This document shows positions 1 to 7,542 of a stretch of DNA of 8,879 nt, one piece after another. The stretch is taken from contig DAOVQI010000105.1 of NCBI GenBank assembly GCA_030628785.1, positions 1 to 8,879 of the forward strand, given 5' to 3'. Source of the stretch: Bacteroidota bacterium. GTDB lineage: Bacteria; Bacteroidota; Bacteroidia; Bacteroidales; VadinHA17. A model generated the notes under the pieces. It did not search any database, was not told where the DNA came from, and saw only the letters and a program-made list of their open reading frames with translations. The translations under genes and the position numbers were made by a program. Each line of letters starts with the position of its first letter. The first letter of the stretch is position 1.

Positions 1-69
1 AGCCCCGAGGGCTATCCGGGCGACCTCATGATCCGCCAGCTGGCGGGGAGGAAAGACCGATACATATAA
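1..69. other. GC-rich palindromic window edge, non-coding or tail of a cut-off gene
   Basis: This stretch is much richer in GC than what follows. It holds a perfect 14-base palindrome, CCGCCAGCTGGCGG, at 33-46. The same core with one change (CCGCCAGCCGGCGG) lies in the repeat block near 8000-8013, and the nine-base word acctcatga at 23-31 recurs at 8061-8069. I therefore read it as an intergenic repeat. One forward frame is open from base 1 to a TAA at 67-69, so the last 22 codons of a gene starting outside the window cannot be excluded, though I recognise no family in them. Confidence 0.4.
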
Positions 70-166
70 ATTAGATAATTATAATAGAAAAAATATGCTT
101 AAGATTTTAAAAATCAGCATAAAAGGGAAGTAATTAGATATAATTTGTCCAAAGGATTCCCATGGA

Positions 167-207
167 GAGGCTAAAAAACCTTAGCCTCAGCCTTAGCCTT
201 AGCCTTT
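167..207. repeat. Hairpin followed by four TYAGCC hexamers
   Basis: GAGGCTAA at 167-174 is the exact reverse complement of TTAGCCTC at 181-188, with a six-base loop between, so an 8-bp stem can form. The right arm opens a run of four hexamers, ttagcc, tcagcc, ttagcc, ttagcc (181-204), ending in TTT. It lies in the AT-rich leader region before the first gene. It could act as a terminator for an upstream gene, but the T run is short, and a degenerate intergenic repeat is the simpler reading. I see nothing else between 70 and 256. Confidence 0.6.
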
Positions 208-256
208 AATACGAGAATGATTATTAAAATGATATAACTCGGTATATATCAATGAA

Positions 257-264
257 TAATTTTG
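257..264 (+). promoter_or_regulatory. Candidate Bacteroidetes -7 box for the DUF4922-SpoIID pair
   Basis: TAATTTTG matches the Bacteroidetes -7 consensus TAnnTTTG at every fixed position. Transcription would begin a few bases downstream, giving a leader of about 15 bases to the ATG at 286. No TTTG -33 box is seen at the usual spacing, which weakens the call. If the box is real, it overlaps the TTG at 262 and so argues against starting the gene there. Confidence 0.35.
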
Positions 265-285
265 AACTTCCGATACATAGATTGT

Positions 286-1248
286 ATGAAAAATAATTTC
301 TTGTCCACGAAAGTAAAAACTTTATTAACTGGTCAAAAAAAAACCTGGGAATTATTAAGAAATAACTACGAACAGCTAAGCCAGGTTAAGGTCAGGACTT
401 TCACCTTTCATGACTTTAAAATTGAGATCCAATTTAATCCAGGCAGAATTATCTCATCATCGGCTAAAGTCGACAAACGATCTATTCAGGCAAGAAAATG
501 TTTTTTATGTATAGAAAATTTACCTGAAGTACAACAAAAATTGGCATTTGGCAAGGATTACTTAATACTATGTAATCCATATCCCATTTTCAGAGAACAC
601 TTTACAATACCAAAACTCAATCATATACAACAGGAGATAAAAGGAAATTTTGAGGCAATGCTAGATATAAGTAAAGAACTGGATGCCTTAACTGTTTTCT
701 ATAATGGCCCTGAGTGTGGCGCATCAGCTCCGGATCACTTTCATTTTCAGGCAGGAAATAAATTCTTTATGCCTGTCGAGAACGAATATGAAAATTTAAA
801 GCAGAAAGCTGGTAAAGCATGGTTTATCAACGAAACAATATCTGTTTACGGAATAAAAGATTACCTGAGAAAATTTGTTTCCCTTGAGTCAAATAATAAA
901 TCAAGCTTGCTGAAAACATTTAATTTAATTTATGCTGAGCTTGAAACAAAGGCTCCTTCCGGTCAGGAGCCTTTGTTAAATATACTGGCTTCTTTCCATG
1001 ATGAAAGGTGGAGAATTATCCTTTTCCCACGTAGCAAACACCGACCATCACAATACTTTAATAAAGGAACTAAAAACATATTGATTAGTCCTGCTGCTGT
1101 TGATATGGGTGGAGTTTTTATTATTCCACAGGAAAAAGATTTTAATAAAATTACTAAAGAAAATATTATTGATATTTTCAGGCAGATTTCCGTTTCTGAC
1201 AGGTATTTTAAAGACCTGAAAACAGCCGTCCAGAAAAGAATCATATAA
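286..1248 (+). CDS. DUF4922 protein, HIT/GalT-superfamily nucleotidyltransferase or phosphorylase-like
   Basis: This 320-residue protein is predicted to be cytoplasmic, with no signal peptide or membrane segment. It resembles the DUF4922 family of Bacteroidetes, distant relatives of GalT, Ap4A phosphorylase and GDP-L-galactose phosphorylase. What is seen: a CFLC pair at 72-75, like the metal or structural Cys pair of GalT-type proteins; a LCNPYPIFREHFTIP segment around 95-109; and the catalytic HIT-type motif H151-F-H153-F-Q155 inside GASAPDHFHFQAG. The C-terminal half has a KHRP segment and a SPAAVDMGG segment like the C-terminal domain of Ap4A phosphorylases. The family suggests transfer or phosphorolysis of a nucleotidyl group through a His-NMP intermediate; the substrate is unknown. 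The frame is open from a TTG at 262, but the ATG at 286 is preferred because it is a standard start and the TTG lies within a possible -7 box. The stop is five bases from the SpoIID gene, so the two are probably co-transcribed and perhaps translationally coupled. Confidence 0.85.
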   Translation: MKNNFLSTKVKTLLTGQKKTWELLRNNYEQLSQVKVRTFTFHDFKIEIQFNPGRIISSSAKVDKRSIQARKCFLCIENLPEVQQKLAFGKDYLILCNPYPIFREHFTIPKLNHIQQEIKGNFEAMLDISKELDALTVFYNGPECGASAPDHFHFQAGNKFFMPVENEYENLKQKAGKAWFINETISVYGIKDYLRKFVSLESNNKSSLLKTFNLIYAELETKAPSGQEPLLNILASFHDERWRIILFPRSKHRPSQYFNKGTKNILISPAAVDMGGVFIIPQEKDFNKITKENIIDIFRQISVSDRYFKDLKTAVQKRII

Positions 1249-1253
1249 CTATA

Positions 1254-2594
1254 ATGAAAGAACCAATTGTCCATATAGGAATTATGGGTGGGGGGAAAAT
1301 CTCTTTTAAGCTCCATGGCAGCTATTCTGCCACAGGATATAAAAAGGATTTTAAGGGTTTTTATAATGCAATATGTGAATCCGGAACCATTGATCTTACG
1401 GGTGGCGATCAGGTATATCCGGTAAACGGAGAAATTACATTTTCTCCAATTGATTTCAATAACTCATATTTCATACTAAAGAATGTTACGATAGGCATCT
1501 CATTTCATTGGGAACGGAAAGAAGACCAACGGTTTCAGGGCTCATTGAAACTAGTCACAAATAACGATAAAATAATAGCCATAAATATTCTGCCTGTCGA
1601 ACATTATCTGTTGAGTGTGATTTCTTCTGAAATGAGAGCAACTAGTTCGATGGAATTGCTTAAAGCCCATTCTGTTATTTCAAGGAGCTGGCTAATGGCA
1701 CAAATAGAAAAAAGCAAAGAGTTAAAGAGTTCATCAACTAAGTATCAATCTGAAACCAGGACTGATGAGGAACTGATAAAGTGGTACGACAGGGAAGATC
1801 ACACACTTTTTCATGTTTGTGCTGACGACCATTGCCAAAGGTACCAGGGAATAACAAAAGCACATACCAAAACTGTTCATAATGCAATTACACAAACACA
1901 TGGATTAGTGCTGACTTACAACAAAAAGATTTGCGATACACGTTTCTCAAAATCATGCGGAGGTATTAGTGAAACCTTTGAAAATGTATGGGAGCCTGTA
2001 AAACACCCTTACCTTACCAAAGTCGTTGACTATAAATCCGAGATAAAGAACTATGATCTTGATCTGACCAAAGAAAAAGCCGCCGACCAATGGATCAGGA
2101 CTTCTCCTCCTGCGTTTTGTAACACAGCCGATAAAAGAATCCTCACACAGGTTTTACTGGATTACGACCAGAAAACATCTGATTTCTACAGGTGGAAAAT
2201 CGAATATACCCAGAAGGAAATAGCTGAAATAATCAGAAACAAATCAGGAACGGATTTTGGTAAAATAGTTGATCTTGTTCCGCTAGCCAGGGGTGTTTCA
2301 GGAAGGATCATAAAACTTAAAATCGTTGGAACAAAAAAAATATTCACCCTGGGAAAGGAACTTGAGATACGTAAGATCCTCTCTACCACTCATCTTTATA
2401 GTTCTGCTTTTGTAGTTGATAGAAAAAATGTAGCCAATGGCATTCCACAAAAATTTATTCTCACTGGTGCAGGGTGGGGACATGGAGTTGGGCTTTGCCA
2501 AATCGGCGCCGCTGTAATGGGTGATAAAGGATACCGTTTCGAAGATATTCTGCTACATTACTTCAAAGGTGCTCAGATTGTTAAATATTATTAA
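1254..2594 (+). CDS. SpoIID/LytB domain protein, lytic transglycosylase-like, no signal peptide
   Basis: This 446-residue protein belongs to the SpoIID/LytB family, which cleaves peptidoglycan glycan strands to 1,6-anhydroMurNAc products, especially strands lacking stem peptides. What is seen: the core VEHYLLSVISSEM at 115-127, where E126 aligns with the proposed catalytic Glu of SpoIID; the following KAHSVISRSW helix (137-146); a His/Cys cluster H183, C189, H193, C194 resembling the zinc site of clostridial SpoIID; FSKSCGGISE at 231-240; and the C-terminal hallmark GWGHGVG at 407-413 leading to GYRFEDILLHYF. It is longer than Bacillus SpoIID (about 340 residues) because of extra N-terminal sequence and the region around the Cys/His cluster. 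The N-terminus (MKEPIVHIGIMGGGKISF) is neither a membrane anchor nor a convincing signal peptide, which is odd for a wall enzyme. It follows the DUF4922 gene by five bases. The family call is firm; cellular location and substrate are open. Confidence 0.9.
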   Translation: MKEPIVHIGIMGGGKISFKLHGSYSATGYKKDFKGFYNAICESGTIDLTGGDQVYPVNGEITFSPIDFNNSYFILKNVTIGISFHWERKEDQRFQGSLKLVTNNDKIIAINILPVEHYLLSVISSEMRATSSMELLKAHSVISRSWLMAQIEKSKELKSSSTKYQSETRTDEELIKWYDREDHTLFHVCADDHCQRYQGITKAHTKTVHNAITQTHGLVLTYNKKICDTRFSKSCGGISETFENVWEPVKHPYLTKVVDYKSEIKNYDLDLTKEKAADQWIRTSPPAFCNTADKRILTQVLLDYDQKTSDFYRWKIEYTQKEIAEIIRNKSGTDFGKIVDLVPLARGVSGRIIKLKIVGTKKIFTLGKELEIRKILSTTHLYSSAFVVDRKNVANGIPQKFILTGAGWGHGVGLCQIGAAVMGDKGYRFEDILLHYFKGAQIVKYY

Positions 2595-2742
2595 AGGCTT
2601 TAGTTTAAAATAACGTTGATTTTAGTGATGATTTTGTGCTTTTGTGTTTTTGTGGCAAAGAAAAAATACGCCACTAAATCGCTAAATCACTAAATTCCAC
2701 AAAATTAGAATTACAACGCTTAATTAAACTAAAGCCATTATT
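2592..2742. repeat. Imperfect 150-bp inverted repeat with octamer-periodic arms
   Basis: Nearly the whole gap between the SpoIID and permease genes folds on itself. The outer arms ggctttagttta (2596-2607) and taaactaaagcc (2725-2736) are exact complements. AACGTTG and CAACGCT continue the arms inward. The inner arms are three octamers each: ttttgtgc, ttttgtgt, ttttgtgg on the left (2632-2655), and ccactaaa, tcgctaaa, tcactaaa on the right (2671-2694). GTGGC (2652-2656) pairs with GCCAC (2670-2674) across a 13-base A-rich loop. The left end overlaps the SpoIID stop codon. It could attenuate transcription or be a mobile miniature repeat; no open frame or target duplication is visible. Confidence 0.75.
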
Positions 2743-2750
2743 AAAAGAAT

Positions 2751-4628
2751 ATGACCAAAAAAGAAAAAAGAAATCCATGGGCCTGGGTCCCTTCACTATA
2801 TTTTGCTGAAGGCATTCCCTATATCATAGTAATGACCGTCTCTGTCATCATGTATAAACGGCTGGGTATTTCAAATGCAGATATTGCATTATACACAAGC
2901 TGGCTTTATTTACCATGGGTGATAAAACCTCTCTGGAGCCCGGTAATTGATATATTAAAGACCAAAAGATACTGGATTGTGATCATGCAGCTAATAGTAG
3001 GAGCCGGACTTGCAGGAGTTGCATTTACTATTCCTGCTCCAAATTTTTTCAGATATACATTAGCATTCTTCTGGTTGCTGGCATTCAGTTCTGCTACACA
3101 TGATATTGCCGCAGATGGTTTTTACATGCTGGGCCTGACAAAACATGAACAGGCATTTTTTGTTGGGATACGCAGTACATTTTATCGTTTTGCTATGCTT
3201 ACTGGCCAGGGACTGTTGGTTATCCTGGCCGGCCATTTCGAGACCTCAACCGGACTTCCTCCGGTTGATATTAAAGTTTATTCAAAGCCGGATATTTCAG
3301 CAGTCCATATCTTCTCCCCCGATTCAGTTATTATTGATATTCAACAAGGAGAGCAAAGGATAGTTCCCGAAAACCAAACATTGAATATTGCTACATCAGT
3401 TATAGAAAAGAAGTATGCCGATTCATTAATTTTTCATGTAAAACAATGGAATATCAATCATGGCTTTTACTCTGATGATAAAACAAAAGAAACAGATATC
3501 GAAAGAAAAACTTCATGGTGGAAGAAACATATCTCAAACAATCTGGAAAACTTTTTAAAAAATCATTTCTCGCCTGACAAAGACCTGGTAACCGATGTTT
3601 TTCCCGGGAACATCGGTTTTTCCTATTTTCATCTTTTCCGACCACCCGAAAAAGGCCGGGAAATAATTGTAAACTTTGGAAGAGAGAAGGGTGATAAAAG
3701 TATATCATTGATTGAAGGCAACAGATTTGTGTTTAATGATACGAATTGGAATGTGCCGGCATATTTTATTATACAATTAGACCCCAAACTGGAAAAAGTC
3801 TCTTCAGCTTCCTTCAAAGTACGGTCTGGTAATATTCCTCTTGCATGGGCCATAACTTTTACTATTCTTGCTGTTTTGTTTATCTTGTTCTTCATCTACC
3901 ACAAATTCATTTTACCACATCCGAAATCCGATATTTCCGCGTTAGAAGGGCGAGACAACAGAGCCAGCTTTTTCAGGGAATATTTAACCACATTTGTTTC
4001 GTTCTTCAAAAAAAAGGAAATCGGAGTAATATTAGCCTTTCTGCTACTATACAGATTAGGGGAATCCCAGTTGGTGAAGCTTGCTTCCCCATTTCTGCTG
4101 GATGCCCGTGAGTTCGATGGTTTAGGACTGACAACCGGAGATCTTGGTCTTGTATATGGAACAGTTGGAATGCTTGCTCTGACCATAGGAGGGCTGCTGG
4201 GCGGGTTCCTGGCCGCACGTAACGGACTGAAATACTGGATATGGTGGATGATAATAGCTATGAACCTTCCTAATTTTGTATATGTGGTCCTTTCTTATTT
4301 ACAGCCTGAATCGTTATTGTTGATCAATATCGCAGTAGCTACCGAACAATTTGGGTATGGCTTCGGGTTTACAGCATTCATGCTATATATGATATATGTT
4401 TCGGAAGGAAAGCATAAAACAGCCCATTTTGCAATCACCACGGGATTTATGGCACTTGGAATGATGATCCCTGGCATGATTAGCGGATGGTTGCAGGAAA
4501 TAATTGGTTACCAAAATTTCTTTATCTGGGTAATGATCTGTACTATTCCCGGTTTTATTGTTCTGATATTCGTAAAAATTGATCCGGAATTTGGAGTAAA
4601 AAAAGAAAATAAAGAAGAATTAAATTAA
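2751..4628 (+). CDS. AmpG-like MFS permease with large insertion between TM5 and TM6
   Basis: This 625-residue inner-membrane protein resembles AmpG-type MFS permeases, which import GlcNAc-anhydroMurNAc muropeptides by proton symport. What is seen: about twelve hydrophobic segments (near 11-33, 42-63, 75-95, 100-122, 143-162, 362-386, 423-447, 463-485, 493-517, 521-548, 560-583, 589-608); the AmpG-like WVIKPLWSPVID at 56-67; SATHDIAADGF at 114-124; and a well-conserved C-terminal half with RLGESQLVKLASPFLL and EQFGYGFGFTAFMLYMIY. Residues about 163-360 are soluble and beta-strand-like, placed between TM5 and TM6. Counting from a cytoplasmic N-terminus puts them in the periplasm. AmpG proteins usually have 400-500 residues, so the insert accounts for the extra length. 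The start is the ATG at 2751, preceded by A-rich sequence and no Shine-Dalgarno site. The neighbours (a lytic transglycosylase homologue and a NagZ-like fusion) support a muropeptide substrate, but this is inferred; the gene is not named ampG because the substrate is untested. Confidence 0.85.
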   Translation: MTKKEKRNPWAWVPSLYFAEGIPYIIVMTVSVIMYKRLGISNADIALYTSWLYLPWVIKPLWSPVIDILKTKRYWIVIMQLIVGAGLAGVAFTIPAPNFFRYTLAFFWLLAFSSATHDIAADGFYMLGLTKHEQAFFVGIRSTFYRFAMLTGQGLLVILAGHFETSTGLPPVDIKVYSKPDISAVHIFSPDSVIIDIQQGEQRIVPENQTLNIATSVIEKKYADSLIFHVKQWNINHGFYSDDKTKETDIERKTSWWKKHISNNLENFLKNHFSPDKDLVTDVFPGNIGFSYFHLFRPPEKGREIIVNFGREKGDKSISLIEGNRFVFNDTNWNVPAYFIIQLDPKLEKVSSASFKVRSGNIPLAWAITFTILAVLFILFFIYHKFILPHPKSDISALEGRDNRASFFREYLTTFVSFFKKKEIGVILAFLLLYRLGESQLVKLASPFLLDAREFDGLGLTTGDLGLVYGTVGMLALTIGGLLGGFLAARNGLKYWIWWMIIAMNLPNFVYVVLSYLQPESLLLINIAVATEQFGYGFGFTAFMLYMIYVSEGKHKTAHFAITTGFMALGMMIPGMISGWLQEIIGYQNFFIWVMICTIPGFIVLIFVKIDPEFGVKKENKEELN

Positions 4629-4629
4629 T

Positions 4630-4656
4630 CTAATTAACCTAATTGACCTAATTTCT
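4630..4656. repeat. Three nonamer repeats, CTAATTNAC type
   Basis: Immediately after the permease stop come ctaattaac, ctaattgac and ctaatttct in tandem with a 9-bp period. This is a degenerate short tandem repeat with no stem and no coding role that I can see. Confidence 0.65.
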
Positions 4657-4677
4657 AAATAAATCCCAAAAACCAAG

Positions 4678-4697
4678 TCCCAATTGGGTTATTGGGA
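4678..4697. repeat. Short hairpin downstream of the permease gene
   Basis: TCCCAAT at 4678-4684 is the exact complement of ATTGGGA at 4691-4697, with a six-base loop; cccaattggg at 4679-4688 is also a perfect palindrome. No T tract follows on the + strand, so it is not a classic terminator for the permease gene, although it is the nearest stem to that stop codon. Confidence 0.5.
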
Positions 4698-4739
4698 ATT
4701 AAAGATTTGGAGTGGAAGTAAACGAAATTATTTAAAAAA

Positions 4740-4810
4740 GAACACCATCGGTGTTCGATTATTGTAGAAGAAAACCAATTAATAGAAATCCCTCAACTCT
4801 ATCGGAGTTG
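4740..4810. repeat. Pair of related hairpins before the GH3 fusion gene
   Basis: Two hairpins share one plan. The first is AACACC-ATC-GGTGTT at 4741-4755, extended by a G-C pair at 4740/4756. The second is AACTCT-ATC-GGAGTT at 4795-4809, extended by a C-G pair at 4794/4810. They are 54 bases apart, identical at 12 of 15 positions, and one change is compensatory (A-T in the first, T-A in the second). This resembles a REP/BIME-type double palindrome, a kind spread by RAYT transposases; no such gene is in the window. It ends 32 bases before the GH3 start, so a role in the mRNA leader is also possible. Confidence 0.6.
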
Positions 4811-4842
4811 TATTATTAGTAAAATATTTTAAGGCAATTGTT

Positions 4843-7500
4843 ATGAAATCAGGAACATACACACAGTTCTATATCCAAATTTCCTTTTTAATTTCTTTGT
4901 TTTTTCATATTTCAGCCTTTTCGAAAGACATCCAGGAAAAGGTTCCACCGCAATTTTTGAATTATGGAAAAGAATGGGTTGATTCGGTATTTAACACTTT
5001 TTCTCCTGATGAACGAATTGCCCAGCTTATTTTTGTGGCTGCTTATTCAAATAAAGACATTGTTCATGAGGTGGAGATAACCGACCTGGTCAGGAAATAC
5101 AAAATTGGAGGTTTGATTTTCTTTCAGGGTGACCCTTTAAATCAAGCTACACTTACAAATTTTTATCAATCCCAATCTAAAGTTCCCCTTCTGATTGCAA
5201 TGGATGGGGAGTGGGGATCGGGCATGAGGCTTAACAACATTATGAAATTTCCATACCAAATGAGTCTCGGGGCAATTACAAATGATTCACTTATATATAC
5301 TATGGGATGTGCCGTCGCAAATCAATGCAAAAGACTGGGAGTTCACATTAATCTTGCCCATGTAGTGGATATCAACAATAATTCAAAGAATCCGGTAATC
5401 AATTACCGCTCATTTGGTGAAGATAAACGTAATGTAACCTCCAAAGCTGCAATGTATATGAAGGGACTGCAGGATAATGGTATTCTTGCCAGGGCAATAT
5501 TGGCAGGAAATGATATCCTTGAATTTACCAAAAATGTACCCCAGGCTATTATGGAGATAAAAAAGGACATAAAGGAAGAGGTGATATCTCAGGAAGAAAT
5601 TGATAACCGTTGCCGTAAGGTCCTGTCAATGAAATACCGGGCCGGATTGAATAATTTCAAAAAAATAAACACCGAAAATCTGATAGCTGATCTGAATCCT
5701 GTTTCTTCGAAATTACTGAACCGTAAACTTATAGAAGCCTCCCTGACCGTCTTAAGGAATAATGAAGATCTGGTACCCCTGAAGAATCTGGATCAGGTGA
5801 ATATTGCGACTCTAATGCTGGGTTCTTCTGTGCTTACACCGTTCCAATCCACGTTGGAAAAATATACAAGGATGGAACATTTTAACTGGACCGAAGACAT
5901 GGATACCTCAGCTACAAACGAGTTGTTTGTAAACCTTCAATCATTCGACCTGTTGGTTGTTGGGATCAGTGATCTCAACCAAATACCATATAAAGATTTT
6001 GGAGTTACAAAGAAAATGAAACAGTTTCTCAAGCAAATAATTCAATCCAATCAAACCCTTGTGGTGGTTTTTGGAAATGCATATTCACTGGATAAATTCA
6101 AAGGTATTGAAACAGCAAAAGGATTAATATTAACATACCAGGATGGCAGCCTTTTTCAGGAACTTGCAGCACAAGTGATATTTGGCGGGATTGGCGCCAC
6201 CGGGAAATTGCCGGTAAACGTCAATGAATATTTCAAATTAAACGATGGAATTAAAACTTCGGGTGGAATCCGGCTCAGGTATACCCTTCCTGAAGCAGCA
6301 GGGATGAACTCAAAGGTATTGGATAAAAAGATTGACTCGATTGCTTTGACGGGGATCCGTGAAAAAGCCTTCCCTGGTTGCCAGGTTTTGGCAGCACATA
6401 AAGGAGCAATTATATTTCATAAATGTTATGGCTTTCATACCTATGACAACCTTATTCCCGTGAAAAAAACAGATCTGTACGATTTTGCATCGGTTACAAA
6501 AATTACAGGTCCCCTACCCGCCTTGATGAAATTGTACGACAACGAAAAATTTGATCTTAACGAAAAATTCATCTATTACTGGCCTGATTTTAAAAGATCC
6601 AATAAATCAGAAATCGTAGTGCAGGATGTTTTAGCTCATCAGGCCTCTCTGATTCCCTACATAAGTTATTGGAAAAACACGATCAGAAAAAATGGTAAAT
6701 TCAAATGGCACACATTAAAGAGGGATTCAAGCCTGCTTTTTCCGGTTAAAGTAAACAATAAACTTTATTTACATAAGAATTATATAAACAAGATTTACCG
6801 GGCGATCAGGAAATCTCCAATAAGGGAGAATAATGATTATACTTATTCCGGGTTAAGCTTTATTTTGTATCCAAAGATCATTGAAAACCTTACCGGGATA
6901 CGTTATGAAACCTATCTGAAGAAAAATTTTTATCGTCCTTTAGGTGCCTTCACGCTGACATATAATCCGGCAAATCATTTTCCATTAGCGCGAATTATCC
7001 CTACGGAGTATGATGATTTTTTCCGGATGGAACAGATTCATGGATATGTTCACGATGAAGCAGCAGCCATGATGGGCGGTATATCAGGTAATGCCGGTTT
7101 GTTTGGTGCTGCAAACGATCTGGCCAAACTGATGCAAATGTATCTCAACATGGGAGTCTATGGTGGTAAAAGATTTATATCTGAAGAAACTCTGAAAGAA
7201 TTCACACGTTATCAATTTGCTGACAATAAAAATCGAAGAGGACTGGGGTTTGATAAACCTCTATTAGAAAATCAAAAACTAAATCCTGAAGAAACTTACC
7301 CGACCATAAGTGCCAGCTCAAGCAGCTTTGGGCATTCTGGTTTTACCGGCACATTCACCTGGGTTGATCCGGAGAAAGAATTGTTGTATGTGTTTTTTTC
7401 CAACAGGGTCTATCCTACCAGGGAGAATCAAAAGATCAATGATCTGAATATCCGGACGTCAATTCTGCAGGTTTTGTATGATGCTATTGTTGAAGAATAG
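4843..7500 (+). CDS. Exported GH3 (NagZ-like)/serine hydrolase fusion lacking the GH3 catalytic core
   Basis: This 885-residue protein starts with a signal peptide (hydrophobic core about 10-26, likely cut near SAFS-K28), so it is predicted to be periplasmic. Residues 43-265 are GH3, NagZ subtype: MDGEWGSGMRL at 120-130, a VVDINNNSKNPVINYRSFGED block at 174-194, and AGNDILEF at 221-228. Between GLQDNGILA (to 216) and RAILAGND (from 217) the usual KHFPGHG acid/base loop and the TDA/M nucleophile segment are missing without a frame break. Such fusions normally have about 1000 residues, so roughly 110-125 are lost, and glycosidase activity is not expected. Residues about 298-460 look like the GH3 C-terminal domain. 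Residues about 482-880 are a beta-lactamase/class C serine hydrolase domain with S550-V-T-K553, Y668-S-G and H831-S-G, so this half appears active, perhaps as a D,D-peptidase or esterase. A weak AAGG lies nine bases before the ATG. It sits 214 bases after the permease gene and may have its own promoter, which I could not find. Confidence 0.88.
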   Translation: MKSGTYTQFYIQISFLISLFFHISAFSKDIQEKVPPQFLNYGKEWVDSVFNTFSPDERIAQLIFVAAYSNKDIVHEVEITDLVRKYKIGGLIFFQGDPLNQATLTNFYQSQSKVPLLIAMDGEWGSGMRLNNIMKFPYQMSLGAITNDSLIYTMGCAVANQCKRLGVHINLAHVVDINNNSKNPVINYRSFGEDKRNVTSKAAMYMKGLQDNGILARAILAGNDILEFTKNVPQAIMEIKKDIKEEVISQEEIDNRCRKVLSMKYRAGLNNFKKINTENLIADLNPVSSKLLNRKLIEASLTVLRNNEDLVPLKNLDQVNIATLMLGSSVLTPFQSTLEKYTRMEHFNWTEDMDTSATNELFVNLQSFDLLVVGISDLNQIPYKDFGVTKKMKQFLKQIIQSNQTLVVVFGNAYSLDKFKGIETAKGLILTYQDGSLFQELAAQVIFGGIGATGKLPVNVNEYFKLNDGIKTSGGIRLRYTLPEAAGMNSKVLDKKIDSIALTGIREKAFPGCQVLAAHKGAIIFHKCYGFHTYDNLIPVKKTDLYDFASVTKITGPLPALMKLYDNEKFDLNEKFIYYWPDFKRSNKSEIVVQDVLAHQASLIPYISYWKNTIRKNGKFKWHTLKRDSSLLFPVKVNNKLYLHKNYINKIYRAIRKSPIRENNDYTYSGLSFILYPKIIENLTGIRYETYLKKNFYRPLGAFTLTYNPANHFPLARIIPTEYDDFFRMEQIHGYVHDEAAAMMGGISGNAGLFGAANDLAKLMQMYLNMGVYGGKRFISEETLKEFTRYQFADNKNRRGLGFDKPLLENQKLNPEETYPTISASSSSFGHSGFTGTFTWVDPEKELLYVFFSNRVYPTRENQKINDLNIRTSILQVLYDAIVEE

Positions 7501-7542
7501 TCAAGTGGCAGGAGCAGAAAGCAGGAATAAGTCGCCAGTCGA

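Noticed and set aside
1..69. C-terminal end of a gene cut by the window edge
   Set aside because: Only 22 codons are open, no family is recognisable, and the sequence shares words and a palindrome with the non-coding block near 8000.
262..285. TTG start that would lengthen the DUF4922 protein by eight residues
   Set aside because: The ATG at 286 is a better start, and the TTG falls inside a consensus -7 box, so it would probably not be in the mRNA.
963..1316. Minus-strand open frame of 117 codons
   Set aside because: It lies opposite the well-supported DUF4922 and SpoIID genes, and its translation matches no family I know.
2592..2742. Insertion sequence or transposon between the SpoIID and permease genes
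   Set aside because: No transposase frame fits in 150 bases and no target duplication is visible, so it is kept only as an inverted repeat.
4843..7500. Pseudogene call for the GH3 fusion
   Set aside because: The frame is open throughout, the signal peptide and all three serine-hydrolase motifs are intact, and the missing GH3 segment is in frame, so a functional one-domain enzyme remains likely.
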